Origin: Niabella beijingensis
GTDB lineage: Bacteria; Bacteroidota; Bacteroidia; Chitinophagales; Chitinophagaceae
Assembly (NCBI RefSeq): GCF_020034665.1
Contig: NZ_JAIQDI010000001.1
Span: 620,001 to 684,000 of the forward strand
Direction: 5' to 3'
DNA length: 64,000 bases
The notes under the pieces are model-generated. The model had not been told where the DNA came from. It saw nothing but the letters and a program-made list of their open reading frames with translations, and made no database searches. Positions 8,844 through 18,434 of this stretch are shown piece by piece. The position numbers and the translations under genes are program-made. How positions within the stretch are numbered: the stretch's first letter is position 1; every line of letters starts with the position of its first letter.

Positions 8844-10427
8844 TTAGAAGGGGGCATCCTCCAGATCATCAAACTCATCATCCTTCATCTTATTCATTTT
8901 GCTCTCTACCTGGAACAGTTTGGCGCCTCCGCCCGCACCTTCTTCTTCATCAATACGCTTCCAGCTGCTTCCAGGGGTGTTCATGATATTGTAAGGATCT
9001 TCTTCCCAGCTGATGAATTTCTGGATATGCAGCAGCGCTTTTAGCTTGATTGTTTCCAGCGAACCATTCCGGTGCTTGGCGATCTTCACCTCCGTAAGTC
9101 CGCGCTGATCCTCACCTTCCGAATTGGTGTTCATATCATAATAATCCGGGCGGTAGAGAAACATCACCATGTCGGCATCCTGCTCAATAGCACCCGATTC
9201 CCGCAGGTCACTCAACTGTGGTACCCGGTTGCCATCCTTGGAGCCCCGCTGTTCCACGGCACGGCTTAACTGTGAAAGCGCAATAATGGGTACGCTTAAT
9301 TCCTTAGCCAATCCTTTCAGGTTCCGGCTGATGGAGCTGATCTCCTGCTCCCGGTTCCCCTTACTGTCGCCGCTGCCGCTCATCAGCTGCAGGTAGTCGA
9401 TAATGATCATACCGATGTTGTGCTTGTTTTTCAGCTTACGGCATTTGGCACGCAGTTCAAAGATGTTCAGCGCAGGGGTGTCATCAATAAATAACGGCGC
9501 CTGGGAAAGCCGCTGGATCCCTTTGGTATAAAGCTGTTTCATCTCATGGTCTTCCATTTTACCACGGGCGATCTTTTCCAGCATGATCTCGCTTTCGGCG
9601 GAGAGCACCCGCTGTACCAGCTGTGCGGCGCTCATCTCCAGCGAGAAGAAGGCCACCGGGGTGGGATGTTCCTTGACCTTATTCATCACAGCATTGCGGG
9701 CCAGGTTAAGGGCAAACGCCGTTTTACCCACCGCAGGGCGGGCAGCAAGGATGATCAGGTCCGTATTCTGCCATCCGTACGTCACTTTATCCAGCATTTT
9801 AAAGCCGCTGGGCACACCGGTAATATCTTCATTGCGGTGCCGGAGGTCCTCGATCCGTTGTATGGTCTGTACCAGCACCGAATCGATCGGCTGTATGGTA
9901 CTGCGCAGGTGTGAGTTGGTTATTTCAAAAAGCTTTGATTCGGCATCATCCAGCAGCTCAAATACATCCGTACTGTCTTCAAAAGCATCATTGATGATCT
10001 CTCCGCTGATGCGGATCAGCTCCCGTTGTATGAATTTCTGCAGCACGATACGGGCATGCGATTCAATATTTGCGGCCGATACTACGGTATTGGTCAGTTT
10101 GGTAACATAATACGCACCCCCTATTATTTCCAGTTCCTCCCGGGTCTTTAACTCTTCAACAACGGTAAGGATATCGATGGGCTGACTTTTATTGGCCAGC
10201 GACTGCATGGAACGGAAAATCCGCTGGTTGGCGTCCACATAAAAACATTCCGGTTTTAATACTTCGATAACAGCATCAAAAGCATTTTTCTCCAGCATGA
10301 TCGCACCCAGGATGGCTTCCTCCAGCTCCCGCGCCTGCGGCGGCACTTTCCCGTATACCATGGTTCCAAGGTCTACCGCCGTTCTGCGTTTCTGCTTCCT
10401 GTCTTTATTTACATTCTTTAAATCCAT
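8844..10427 (-). CDS. dnaB: Replicative DNA helicase DnaB
   Basis: The hexameric helicase that unwinds DNA at the replication fork. The N-terminal domain (PPQARELEEAILGAIML onward) binds primase. The RecA-like C-terminal domain carries Walker A AARPAVGKTAFALN, the catalytic-glutamate segment FFSLEMS, Walker B MIIIDYLQLM, and the DRESGAIEQDADMVMFLYRP region; all are intact. The acidic C-terminal tail is common in Bacteroidota. I start at 10427 (MDLKNVNKD), where an AGGAGGT stretch lies about 16 nt upstream; a longer start at 10475 adds 16 unlikely residues. Its partner gene dnaG lies 21 kb away in this window. Confidence 0.97.
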   Translation of the reverse strand: MDLKNVNKDRKQKRRTAVDLGTMVYGKVPPQARELEEAILGAIMLEKNAFDAVIEVLKPECFYVDANQRIFRSMQSLANKSQPIDILTVVEELKTREELEIIGGAYYVTKLTNTVVSAANIESHARIVLQKFIQRELIRISGEIINDAFEDSTDVFELLDDAESKLFEITNSHLRSTIQPIDSVLVQTIQRIEDLRHRNEDITGVPSGFKMLDKVTYGWQNTDLIILAARPAVGKTAFALNLARNAVMNKVKEHPTPVAFFSLEMSAAQLVQRVLSAESEIMLEKIARGKMEDHEMKQLYTKGIQRLSQAPLFIDDTPALNIFELRAKCRKLKNKHNIGMIIIDYLQLMSGSGDSKGNREQEISSISRNLKGLAKELSVPIIALSQLSRAVEQRGSKDGNRVPQLSDLRESGAIEQDADMVMFLYRPDYYDMNTNSEGEDQRGLTEVKIAKHRNGSLETIKLKALLHIQKFISWEEDPYNIMNTPGSSWKRIDEEEGAGGGAKLFQVESKMNKMKDDEFDDLEDAPF

Positions 10428-10774
10428 TATATTAAAAAAGTTGACCTCCTGCCTCTTAAGACAAGAAACCGACACCTCGGGTCTTTAATTAACATTTCCG
10501 CGGGTAACTATTCCAACCTTAAATTTATTGATTTTTGAGGGGATTCCGCTTTGTGCCCTTGAAATCAGGAAGCGAATTTAGACCCTAAAAAGGGTAGAAA
10601 AAAATCTTTATTTGTGTACGAATTATTAACAGGGTTATTCACAAAGAAATAAACAACAGGCCCCGGAACCGGATGCTAATCCAGGGCCCGGTTCCCCGGG
10701 TCATCAGGAAGTGCAGGCGCTCCCCCTGCCGGATAAATACCGTCCGATCGCCGGGAAATTGTTTTCTTTGCAGC
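10428..10774. other. dnaB-rsmG intergenic region with a DnaA-box-like site and a hairpin
   Basis: No gene is visible. The region is AT-rich between 10520 and 10660 and contains one 9-mer TTATTCACA (10635-10643) that fits the relaxed DnaA-box consensus TTWTNCACA. A GGAACCGG/CCGGTTCC inverted repeat (10665-10672 with 10688-10695) lies in the rsmG leader. One box is not enough to call an origin. Confidence 0.4.
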
Positions 10775-11425
10775 ATGGATATCGTCTCAAAATATTTCGA
10801 TGATTTTACACCGGAACAAGCAGCCCGGTTCTCCGCCCTTTCCGGATTGTATAAGGAGTGGAACGAGAAAATAAATGTGGTCAGCAGAAAAGATATTGAC
10901 AGCCTTTATGAAAAACATGTACTGCACTCGCTCAGCATCGCGGCAATCTTCCGTTTCAGACCCGGCACACAGATCGTTGATCTTGGAAGCGGAGGCGGAT
11001 TCCCCGGTATCCCCCTGGCCATCTTTTTCCCGGAAGTGGAGTTTTTACTGGTAGACAGTATCGGGAAAAAACTAAAAGTGGTGGATGGTGTGGCGGAAGC
11101 CATCGGGTTAAAAAATGTACAGACCCGTCACTGCAGGATCGAAGACATTAAAGATAAAAAATTTGATTTTGTTGTTTCCCGCGCAGTGGCGCCCCTGAAA
11201 GATCTGTGGCAATGGAGCAGGCCGCTGATCCGCAAGGATCATACGCTGCATACGACCCGGCTTATAGAGCAAGGGGAACACGCCCCCGGGCTGATCTGCC
11301 TGAAGGGCGGCGATCTCGCGCAAGAGATCTTTGATAGCGGCACCCGGCCACATATCATGGCCGTCAGCGATCTGTTCACTGAGCCTTTTTTCCAGGAAAA
11401 ATACCTGGTATATGTCCCTAAATAA
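10775..11425 (+). CDS. rsmG: 16S rRNA (guanine527-N7)-methyltransferase
   Basis: Methylates N7 of G527 in 16S rRNA. The 216-residue class I methyltransferase has the motif I IVDLGSGGGFPGIPLAI (about residues 66-82), an acidic strand VEFLLVDS for the SAM ribose, and FDFVVSRAVAPL as motif IV. I start at the ATG at 10775 (MDIVSKYFDDF), which gives the family length; the frame is open further upstream but those residues are Arg/Cys-rich and not conserved in type. It is divergent from dnaB. Confidence 0.95.
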   Translation: MDIVSKYFDDFTPEQAARFSALSGLYKEWNEKINVVSRKDIDSLYEKHVLHSLSIAAIFRFRPGTQIVDLGSGGGFPGIPLAIFFPEVEFLLVDSIGKKLKVVDGVAEAIGLKNVQTRHCRIEDIKDKKFDFVVSRAVAPLKDLWQWSRPLIRKDHTLHTTRLIEQGEHAPGLICLKGGDLAQEIFDSGTRPHIMAVSDLFTEPFFQEKYLVYVPK

Positions 11426-11472
11426 CCGGTAAAGCGGAAACAACAAAGGGTCCGTCAATGCATTGCTGCAGC

Positions 11473-12252
11473 TTACGAGGTTAAAACCGGTTTGTCTGCC
11501 TTATGCGCCAGGAAAAAATAATTATAGCCTTTTTCAAATTGCCCGATAAATTCCGCGCGGCTGAACCCCGGCTGGTTCTTCAGAAAATATTGCTGCAGGG
11601 TAAGTGTATATCCCAGCGCATCAAAAAAATCATACATCAGTTCCGGCGTGGCGCCGTACAGATCGCTGCCGCCCTTTCCAAACTCAAACAGTACAACGGG
11701 ATGGTACTGTTCTAATATACGTTTCGCCCCTTTAAGCACTTCCAGCTCTGCCCCTTCCACGTCGATCTTGATCAGGTGTACCGGCTGCCCGGCAGGAACA
11801 AGGTCTTCCAGTCGCTCTACCTTTACAATGATCTGTTCCTTGTTGTAAGCGGCATTATCAAAATTGCGTTCTTTCAGACCGCTGACGGCGGGCCGGTCCT
11901 TAAAAACGGTAAAGGTCGCTTCCCCGACTTCACTGGAAAGCGCTGTATTAAAAAGCTGTACCCGGTCCTTATATTTTTTCTTCAACCGCTGAAACAGGTA
12001 AGGTATGGGTTCAAATGCAATATGCCGGCCGGCAGGAGCTTTTTTTATAAGTGCGTTCAGGATCTCTCCTTTATGTGCGCCGATGTCGATACAGTTACTG
12101 TCTCTTTTTACCACACGGTTGATTACATCAAAGGTTTCAAAATCATACCGGTCGAACGGCGGCTGAAAAACCTTCTCGCTAAAATGATAGAACCGGTATG
12201 CCAGTTTTTTGGCAACTGTTGTTACAACCTGTGGAACATGCTTGCGTTTCAT
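11473..12252 (-). CDS. FkbM family methyltransferase
   Basis: A 259-residue SAM-dependent O-methyltransferase of the FkbM family. It shows CIDIGAHKGEILNAL (motif I, about residues 55-69), HIAFEPIP (acidic end of strand 2), VHLIKIDVEGAELEVLKGAKRIL (the FkbM signature with Asp and Glu), and PVVLFEFGKGG. Members methylate sugar or lipid hydroxyls, often in polysaccharide or antibiotic biosynthesis. No glycan cluster adjoins it, so the substrate stays open. Confidence 0.85.
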   Translation of the reverse strand: MKRKHVPQVVTTVAKKLAYRFYHFSEKVFQPPFDRYDFETFDVINRVVKRDSNCIDIGAHKGEILNALIKKAPAGRHIAFEPIPYLFQRLKKKYKDRVQLFNTALSSEVGEATFTVFKDRPAVSGLKERNFDNAAYNKEQIIVKVERLEDLVPAGQPVHLIKIDVEGAELEVLKGAKRILEQYHPVVLFEFGKGGSDLYGATPELMYDFFDALGYTLTLQQYFLKNQPGFSRAEFIGQFEKGYNYFFLAHKADKPVLTS

Positions 12253-12638
12253 GGGGTGTAAAAATAGGGCATTATGACTTACTGTTTCTTTTCGGCTGCC
12301 GGGTTTTCAGCTGTGGTCCGGAACAACTGCCGGCAGGCATTACCAGAAGAAGCGGGGAGGCGGTACCAAAAGCCAGTATTGCCGGCTGTCCAAGCGCATT
12401 CCTCAGACTAAAAATAATCTGATCCTTAATCAAGAAAGAGGCCTGAAAGCCTCAATGTGAATAGCCCTCAAGCGCACCACGGAGGGCTATTCAAACGGAT
12501 GCCCTCCGGGCTACCGGTATCGCACAAAGTATTGTTGCTGCAGCGGTGCAGCATACGTTCAATAAGTATAACAAGTCTTATTGGTGCCCATACAATAATA
12601 GGATAAACCGGGATAGTATATCCCGCAAAAAGACACTT
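12253..12638. repeat. Gene-free stretch with four inverted repeats
   Basis: No coding frame is convincing. It holds GAGGC/GCCTC (12438-12442 with 12449-12453), a perfect 11-bp repeat GAATAGCCCTC/GAGGGCTATTC (12459-12469 with 12482-12492, 12-nt loop), a GCTGCA/TGCAGC repeat just before 12555, and CGGGATA/TATCCCG (12609-12615 with 12619-12625, 3-nt loop). The last may terminate the minus-strand gene that ends at 12639, although its T run is poor. The first two stand about 6 nt apart and look like a structured RNA or repeat remnant. Confidence 0.45.
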
Positions 12639-13022
12639 TCAGGCGATCCGTTCACGGATCTGTTCAAACCAGATTTTATTGGCAGTTCCCAGCAGGTTAT
12701 AGTCGATAAAAAAATACATCACCTGCCCGTTGCTGGTGATAATGCGTAACGGCTGGCCGCCCAGGCCGAAGTTCCATATAAGCGCCCGTGTATAGCATTC
12801 ATCAAAGCCGATATAAAGCTGGGAGATCAGCTCCAGCGGTATGGAATAATATTCGTTACCCGAAAGCTCAATGGCCCTGTCGGTAAGTGCGATATCTGTT
12901 AAATGCTGGTGAAAGGGTTTGGCGGCGGATATGTAAAATCCCGCGTCGCGTTTTTTGCTGCGCGTAATGACCTCATGTTTAAAACACCACAAGGCAGTAC
13001 CGGTTATCAATAACGTTTCCAT
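12639..13022 (-). CDS. Hypothetical protein, PH-like fold possible
   Basis: A 127-residue protein with no signal peptide. The pattern is a series of short beta strands (GFYISAAKPF, IALTDRAIEL, YYSIPLELISQLYIGF, PLRIITSNGQVMYFFID) ending in an amphipathic helix IWFEQIRERIA. Strand-rich with a C-terminal helix is what bacterial PH-like domains (bPH, YdbT/GRAM type) look like, but I cannot assign a family by motif. It is divergent from the downstream peptidase gene and transcribed alone. Confidence 0.6.
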   Translation of the reverse strand: METLLITGTALWCFKHEVITRSKKRDAGFYISAAKPFHQHLTDIALTDRAIELSGNEYYSIPLELISQLYIGFDECYTRALIWNFGLGGQPLRIITSNGQVMYFFIDYNLLGTANKIWFEQIRERIA

Positions 13023-13105
13023 TGCCTTAATAATGTCGGTTAAAGATACACCTTTTTGCTTTTTGCCCTAAAGTGGTTATATTGTAGAAAAACAAATATA
13101 ACCTT

Positions 13106-14674
13106 ATGCGTTTGCGTTCAAAAATGGCCCTGGCCGTGCTTTTTCTTGGTAATCAGTTTGTCGCAGCACAACCGGCACCGGCTTCTGAAGAGCACCTACT
13201 GCCTGTTGTGGAAAAAATCATTAATGAGGCCACCGGTAATTCCCAGCTGGAGAAGCTGGCAAGCGAACTTCTGGATGGGATCGGGCCGCGGCTGGTTGGC
13301 ACCCCGGAAATGGAGAAAGCCAGCGACTGGGCTATTGCCTCCTTTGAAAAATGGGGCATAAGCGGCAGCAGGCAGCAGTTTGGTGAATGGCGGGGATGGC
13401 AGCGCGGCAGCTCACAGGTAGAGCTGACCGCCCCCCGTATCAAAAGCCTGGAAGCCACACAACTTGCCTGGAGCCCGGCTACCAAAACTCCGGTGCAGGG
13501 TGAAGTAATCGTGCTGCCGTATGTAACTAGCCCGCAGGAATTTACCAGCTGGCTCGCCGGCATTAAAGGCAAGATCGTATTGATGGCACAATATCAGAGG
13601 TCCGGCCGGCCGGATTATCAGATCAAGGAATTTGCCACACCCGAGCTTTACGAAAAGATGATGAAAGAACGCGCAGACGATACGGAAGCCTTCCGCAAAC
13701 GGATCGCCAATACCGGCTACAACAACAGCACCCTTCCTGAAGCGCTGGAGAAAGCGGGTGCTGCGGCCATTGCCATTTCAAACTGGACCGGCATCATGGG
13801 CGCCAACCGGATCTTCGGCGCGCGTACTAAAAAAATCCCGACCATTGATATTTCTGTAGAAGACTATGGTATGCTATACCGTATGGCCGTGAACGGGCAA
13901 AAGCCCCGTATCCGGATCAATGTACAATCAAAAGAACTTGGAATGGTCAAGACCTTTAATACGATCGGGCGGATCGAAGGAAAAGAAAAACCCAATGAAT
14001 ACGTTATTCTTTCCGCACATTTCGATTCATGGGACGGCGCCCAGGGCGCTACCGATAATGGCACCGGCACCATTACCATGATGGAGACCCTGCGCATCCT
14101 TAAAAAGCTTTATCCCAACAACAAGCGTACGATACTGGTTTGTTTATGGGGCAGCGAAGAACAGGGACTCAATGGATCCCGGGCTTTTGTAAAGGACAAC
14201 CCGGAAATCGTAAAAAACATCCAGGCGGTGTTTAACCAGGATAACGGAACCGGGCGTATTGCCAGTATCAGCGGACAGGGCTTTGTAAATGCCTACGATT
14301 ACCTGGGCAGATGGCTGACAGCGGCGCCCAAAAAAATAACCTCCGGTATTGAAACCAGTTTTCCCGGCATGCCGGGCGGCGGCGGATCGGATCATGCTTC
14401 TTTTGTGGCAGCAGGCGTACCCAGCTTTATGCTCGGCTCGCTTAGCTGGGGTTATGGCGGATACACCTGGCATACCAACCGCGATACTTACGATAAAATC
14501 GTGTTTGACGAAGTCCGGAATAATGTTATCCTCACAGCGATACTGGCTTATATGGCATCAGAAGACCCTGAGCTCGCCAGCCGTGAAAAACGCGTGCTGC
14601 CGGCGATAAACGGGCAACCAGCCAAATGGCCCGAAGTGAAGGAGCCCGAGCGCAAAGGCGGAGCAGATCAATAA
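13106..14674 (+). CDS. Secreted M28 family zinc peptidase (carboxypeptidase Q-like)
   Basis: A 522-residue exported aminopeptidase or carboxypeptidase. A signal peptide covers about residues 1-21 (cleavage near VAAQ). A PA-like insert lies at about 130-270. The M28 dinuclear zinc set is complete: His305 in SAHFDSW, bridging Asp317 in ATDNGTG, catalytic Glu351 and metal Glu352 in GSEEQG, Asp379 in NQDNGTG and His456 in WHTNRDT. The arrangement is close to plasma glutamate carboxypeptidase/carboxypeptidase Q. It probably digests peptides in the periplasm or outside the cell. It converges with an M1 peptidase gene 30 bp away. Confidence 0.9.
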   Translation: MRLRSKMALAVLFLGNQFVAAQPAPASEEHLLPVVEKIINEATGNSQLEKLASELLDGIGPRLVGTPEMEKASDWAIASFEKWGISGSRQQFGEWRGWQRGSSQVELTAPRIKSLEATQLAWSPATKTPVQGEVIVLPYVTSPQEFTSWLAGIKGKIVLMAQYQRSGRPDYQIKEFATPELYEKMMKERADDTEAFRKRIANTGYNNSTLPEALEKAGAAAIAISNWTGIMGANRIFGARTKKIPTIDISVEDYGMLYRMAVNGQKPRIRINVQSKELGMVKTFNTIGRIEGKEKPNEYVILSAHFDSWDGAQGATDNGTGTITMMETLRILKKLYPNNKRTILVCLWGSEEQGLNGSRAFVKDNPEIVKNIQAVFNQDNGTGRIASISGQGFVNAYDYLGRWLTAAPKKITSGIETSFPGMPGGGGSDHASFVAAGVPSFMLGSLSWGYGGYTWHTNRDTYDKIVFDEVRNNVILTAILAYMASEDPELASREKRVLPAINGQPAKWPEVKEPERKGGADQ

Positions 14675-14704
14675 TATCCAGGCAATATCCTCCTTACACA
14701 GCAC

Positions 14705-16558
14705 TTAGTACCGCAGCTGGATCTTGTTGTTCCGGCGGTTGATATCAGCCATCCGCAAACCAGGATCGATCTCTCCGGTATCTATTTCCATCAGGCGGTG
14801 ACCGGTTTCTATGGTGTAAAATTTATTGGTCCAGGGCCAGGGCGGGTAAACCTTCCACCGCATACCGGCATCCTCAGGGGGTTTGGCATTGTACATCAGA
14901 TCCAGCGGAACATTATGCAGCTCCTGCGTACCATCTTTAAAGCGGATCAGGAAATCAACCGGCATCGGCATCAGGCCATCATTGCGAAGGCGGATCTTTG
15001 TCTTTCCTCCTTCCTCCCAAAGACTGTCGATGGCATAATCAATGGTCTTTGTACTGTAGATCCAGTAATCCCGGTACCAATCCAGCTTTGTGCCGCTTGT
15101 TTTTTGTGCCACGCGGATAAAATCATTCGCATCAGGATGTTTGAACTTCCACTGGTTATAATAATTCAGCAGCACCCGGTCCCTTACCGAATCCCCCAGG
15201 ATATAACCGAGTTGCGATAAGAACAGGGAACCCTTGATATAGCTGGCACGACTGTAGGCGAAATTCGTATTAAAATGATCAGCGGGTGTGCTTAGCGGCT
15301 CTTCCTTTCCGCTCTTAACAAGATCCAGGTACTGGAAGTAGGTGGAATCGGGCCGCTCATATCCCGGTACCCCCTGCCGGTTGAGCCATGCAGAGACCCG
15401 CGTATCTGCATAATCAGCCCCTCCTTCATCCATCCACGGATAATGGGTTTCATCCGTTGCCAGCCGTCCGTAGAACCATTCGTGCATCCATTCATGCAGC
15501 CAGGCGCCCGGAGCGGCCAGCAGCGTGGCCATCGGGTATTCCATGCCGCCATCGCCACCGGTAATAAAAGAATATTGTTTATATGGATAATGACCGAATG
15601 TCTTTTCAATATAAGGCAGGGCCTGCGCTGCATCCGATAATATCTTTTCCCATTTTTCAGGCGTTGATTTAGCTGGTTTATACAGCAGGTGTAAGGTAAG
15701 ATCCTCCCGTATCTTTTTCGACCGGTGAACAAATTCCGGGTCCGCAGCCCACATGAAATCATGCACTTCCGGTGCCGTAAATTTCCAGGTAAGCTTGTCT
15801 CCTGCCGGACGGGTCACGGCGGCACCTTCCGCTTCATACCCATACCCGATCTGGTTGGCATTGGTCAGGTAACCGGTACCACCCAGGATGTAGTTTTTAT
15901 CAATGGTGATGTTCACGTCAAAGTCGCCGAAATTCCCGTAAAACTCCCGCCCCACATAGGGTGTAGGGTGCCAGCCGTCTTTATCATAAACGCTTAATTT
16001 GGGATACCACTGGCTCATGGAATACCGTACTTTGGTATTTGGGTTGTCCCTTCCGCTTCGCCGGATCTGCAACGGCACCTGCGCTTCAAAGTCCATTGCA
16101 AATGTCACTTTCTGTTTGGGCAGAATGGGACGGGTCAGTTTTACGATCAGGATGGTGCCCTGTACTTCATAGGGCTGAGAAGTCCCGTTCATGGTAAGCC
16201 GGCTGACCTTCTGGTATCCGATCTCGTCCGGCTTCAGATTGCTGATGCGGTCCTTCACACGCGGATCCCAGTCTGACTTATTTCCGATCTCAATCGTACC
16301 CTGTCGCTTACTCCGTTCATCCATCATACTTCCCGGCTGAAAGGCATTCCAGAACAAATGATAATAAACTTTATCCAGCGTATCCGGTGAATTGTTCCAG
16401 TATTCCAGTTGCTGTCTTCCTTTGAACCGGTTGGAAGATACATCCATATCGATATTCATGACATATTTCACCCGCTGCTGCCAGTAACCGTTTTGGGCAT
16501 CGGTCTTCATTACCCAAAAAACAACCCAAAAAAATAATAAACCTTTTGAGGTACGCAT
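14705..16558 (-). CDS. Secreted M1 family metallopeptidase
   Basis: A 617-residue aminopeptidase-like gluzincin. A signal peptide is followed by a beta-rich N-terminal domain, an exopeptidase-type loop GGMEYP (residues 338-343), and the zinc site HEWMHEW (His355, Glu356, His359) with the third ligand Glu378 in WMDEGGADY. The usual HExxH-x18-E spacing is kept. It lacks the large C-terminal helical domain of classic APN, as do the short M1 proteins of Bacteroidota. Likely role: periplasmic peptide degradation together with the convergent M28 peptidase. Confidence 0.9.
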   Translation of the reverse strand: MRTSKGLLFFWVVFWVMKTDAQNGYWQQRVKYVMNIDMDVSSNRFKGRQQLEYWNNSPDTLDKVYYHLFWNAFQPGSMMDERSKRQGTIEIGNKSDWDPRVKDRISNLKPDEIGYQKVSRLTMNGTSQPYEVQGTILIVKLTRPILPKQKVTFAMDFEAQVPLQIRRSGRDNPNTKVRYSMSQWYPKLSVYDKDGWHPTPYVGREFYGNFGDFDVNITIDKNYILGGTGYLTNANQIGYGYEAEGAAVTRPAGDKLTWKFTAPEVHDFMWAADPEFVHRSKKIREDLTLHLLYKPAKSTPEKWEKILSDAAQALPYIEKTFGHYPYKQYSFITGGDGGMEYPMATLLAAPGAWLHEWMHEWFYGRLATDETHYPWMDEGGADYADTRVSAWLNRQGVPGYERPDSTYFQYLDLVKSGKEEPLSTPADHFNTNFAYSRASYIKGSLFLSQLGYILGDSVRDRVLLNYYNQWKFKHPDANDFIRVAQKTSGTKLDWYRDYWIYSTKTIDYAIDSLWEEGGKTKIRLRNDGLMPMPVDFLIRFKDGTQELHNVPLDLMYNAKPPEDAGMRWKVYPPWPWTNKFYTIETGHRLMEIDTGEIDPGLRMADINRRNNKIQLRY

Positions 16559-16634
16559 GATTAAAAAGTTTAATTCACGCGGAAAATAAACAAAAAAACA
16601 GAAAAGACGGGGTTAAAAAGCGATGGACGTACGG

Positions 16635-17123
16635 TCAGTCCTGGTATGGAGCAGTATGAAAGATTTTCCCCGATTCACTGAAATAAATGTATTTTTTGAG
16701 ATCACGGGGTTCCCCGATCCGGATGCGATACGCTTCAAACCCGCTTGGAACGTATATTACATCCACATCGGCAACGGCTATCACTCCTGAACGGGACTTT
16801 CTGAAGCGTTCCTTTATTTTTTCCGGCAACCGGTCAAAACTAAAATCCATTACCGTGTATTCCCATTCATTTTTTTTATAAATGGCCTGGTATTTTTCTT
16901 TTTTCATCAGAAAATCAACAACGGCCTTTCGTCCGTCTACCTTACATCTGAGATCAGTGGCATATGGGTACTGCATATAAAACTGGTCTGCAATAGCCGC
17001 CGGCAACCCCTGTTCCTGGGCATTGACACAGCAGGAACACCACATAAAAAAAAGCAACAACCCTTTTTTTATGTGCCGGTACCCAATAGCAGGCCCCCTT
17101 CCGTATAAAGGAAATAATCTCAT
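16635..17123 (-). CDS. Hypothetical exported protein, PepSY-like
   Basis: About 162 residues with an N-terminal hydrophobic segment (GLLLFFMWCSCCVNA) that reads as a signal peptide ending near NAQ. The mature part has FYMQYPYATDLRCKVDGRKAVVDFLMKKEKYQAIYKKNEWEY-like strands, reminiscent of the putative beta-lactamase-inhibitor/PepSY-like domains common in Bacteroidota. I start at 17123 (MRLFPLY), which avoids overlap with the upstream cbpM gene; an ATG at 17138 is also possible. Function unknown. Confidence 0.6.
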   Translation of the reverse strand: MRLFPLYGRGPAIGYRHIKKGLLLFFMWCSCCVNAQEQGLPAAIADQFYMQYPYATDLRCKVDGRKAVVDFLMKKEKYQAIYKKNEWEYTVMDFSFDRLPEKIKERFRKSRSGVIAVADVDVIYVPSGFEAYRIRIGEPRDLKKYIYFSESGKIFHTAPYQD

Positions 17124-17169
17124 TTTTAACAACCACATGCCATTAAGCTGCGGATCGCATAGAGCGGCA

Positions 17170-17457
17170 TCAGTGCCCCAGTTCATTTTTCAGCCCCCGG
17201 ATCTCTGTTTGCAACCGCTGCACTTTATTGAGCAGGTGCGCTATTGCCTCCAGGCCTTCCATATTAATATCCAGATCGTAATGCATATGCATGTACTTTT
17301 CAAGATCCGCCAGCTGTTCAAATGCAATAAAATAACTTTCATTCTGCTGCACCAGCTCAATCAGTCCATGATCATTCAGTGATTGCACAAATGTGGTTTC
17401 GATCCTGTAATAGGAGCAACACTGCTCTACCGATATGCTGTTTGTATGACGCTCCAT
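17170..17457 (-). CDS. cbpM: Chaperone modulator CbpM family protein
   Basis: A 95-residue helical protein resembling CbpM/MerR-like HTH proteins: an N-terminal SVEQCCSYYRIETTFVQSLNDHGLIEL helical unit and a C-terminal coiled coil LNKVQRLQTEIRGLKNEL. CbpM binds the J-domain of CbpA and blocks its action on DnaK. It lies 2 bp downstream of the cbpA stop on the same strand, the arrangement seen in enterobacteria, which supports the call. Confidence 0.85.
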   Translation of the reverse strand: MERHTNSISVEQCCSYYRIETTFVQSLNDHGLIELVQQNESYFIAFEQLADLEKYMHMHYDLDINMEGLEAIAHLLNKVQRLQTEIRGLKNELGH

Positions 17458-17459
17458 CT

Positions 17460-18368
17460 TTATTTTTTTTCGGCTTCCTGAGCCAGCTCTTTAAACAATG
17501 TTTTTTCTTTCTCCGACAGGTTCTTCGGCAACTGCACCTGGTAGGTAACATACAGATCACCAAAAACGCCTTCCTGTTTGTACACGGGGAACCCCTTGCC
17601 TTTCAGGCGCACTTTTGTTTCGTTCTGTGTTTCCGGCGCTACGGATAGTTTTACTTTGCCTCCCATGGTATCGATGGTTTCCTCTCCTCCCAGCATCGCC
17701 TTGTAGAGGTCCAGGGATACATGGGTATACAGATCATTCCCCTTCCGCACAAAGCCCGTATCATTTTTTATATCGAATGTGATATACAGGTCTCCGTTGG
17801 GTCCTCCGTTCACGCCGGGCGCGCCATAACCGGCAATCCGGATCTCCTGTCCGTTTTCAATTCCTGCAGGAACGGTGATCCGGATATTTTTTCCATTGAC
17901 GGTAAACGTTTGCTGATGTGTGCGGTAGGCATCGGAAAGGTTCAGCGTTACGGCCGCCCGGTAGTCCTGACCTTTGAACCGGGTACCGGAGCGCCCCTCA
18001 CTGCGGGCATTACCGAAAAGCGAAGAAAAGAAATCGGAAAAATCACCTTCCTCACCACTGCTATAAGTATATTGTCCACCTTCAAAAGGATGACCTTGCT
18101 GGCCGGAAGTCCGCTGCCGGCGCGCTTCTTCAAACTGATCGGCATGCTTCCAGTCGGCACCGTACTGATCGTATTTTTTCCGCTTTTCCGGATCGCTCAA
18201 TACCTCATGCGCTTCATTGATCTGCTGGAATAATTTTACAGCTTCTTTATCATCGGGATTCAGATCGGGGTGATGTTTTCGGGCCAGCTTCCGGTAGGCC
18301 TTCTTTATATCATCCGCAGAAGCATCTTTGGATATTCCCAGGACCTTATAATAGTCGATATACTCCAT
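17460..18368 (-). CDS. cbpA: DnaJ-like co-chaperone CbpA
   Basis: A class B J-domain protein (302 residues). The J-domain occupies residues 1-70 with HPD at 33-35. A Gly/Ser-rich linker with a [12 protein letters not shown] segment follows, then two C-terminal beta-barrel substrate-binding domains (about 125-290) without the zinc-finger repeats of DnaJ. It stimulates DnaK ATPase and, in E. coli, binds curved DNA. Co-transcribed with cbpM directly downstream. Confidence 0.93.
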   Translation of the reverse strand: MEYIDYYKVLGISKDASADDIKKAYRKLARKHHPDLNPDDKEAVKLFQQINEAHEVLSDPEKRKKYDQYGADWKHADQFEEARRQRTSGQQGHPFEGGQYTYSSGEEGDFSDFFSSLFGNARSEGRSGTRFKGQDYRAAVTLNLSDAYRTHQQTFTVNGKNIRITVPAGIENGQEIRIAGYGAPGVNGGPNGDLYITFDIKNDTGFVRKGNDLYTHVSLDLYKAMLGGEETIDTMGGKVKLSVAPETQNETKVRLKGKGFPVYKQEGVFGDLYVTYQVQLPKNLSEKEKTLFKELAQEAEKK

Positions 18369-18434
18369 TTATTCAAAATATATTTCAATTTAAAACATAA
18401 CCGGAACAATTCCAACAATCGCAGCTGCCGTTTA

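Noticed and set aside
10635..10643. Calling a replication origin at the DnaA-box-like 9-mer
   Set aside because: A single 9-mer is expected by chance at about this frequency in AT-rich DNA; no cluster of boxes or dnaA gene is present.
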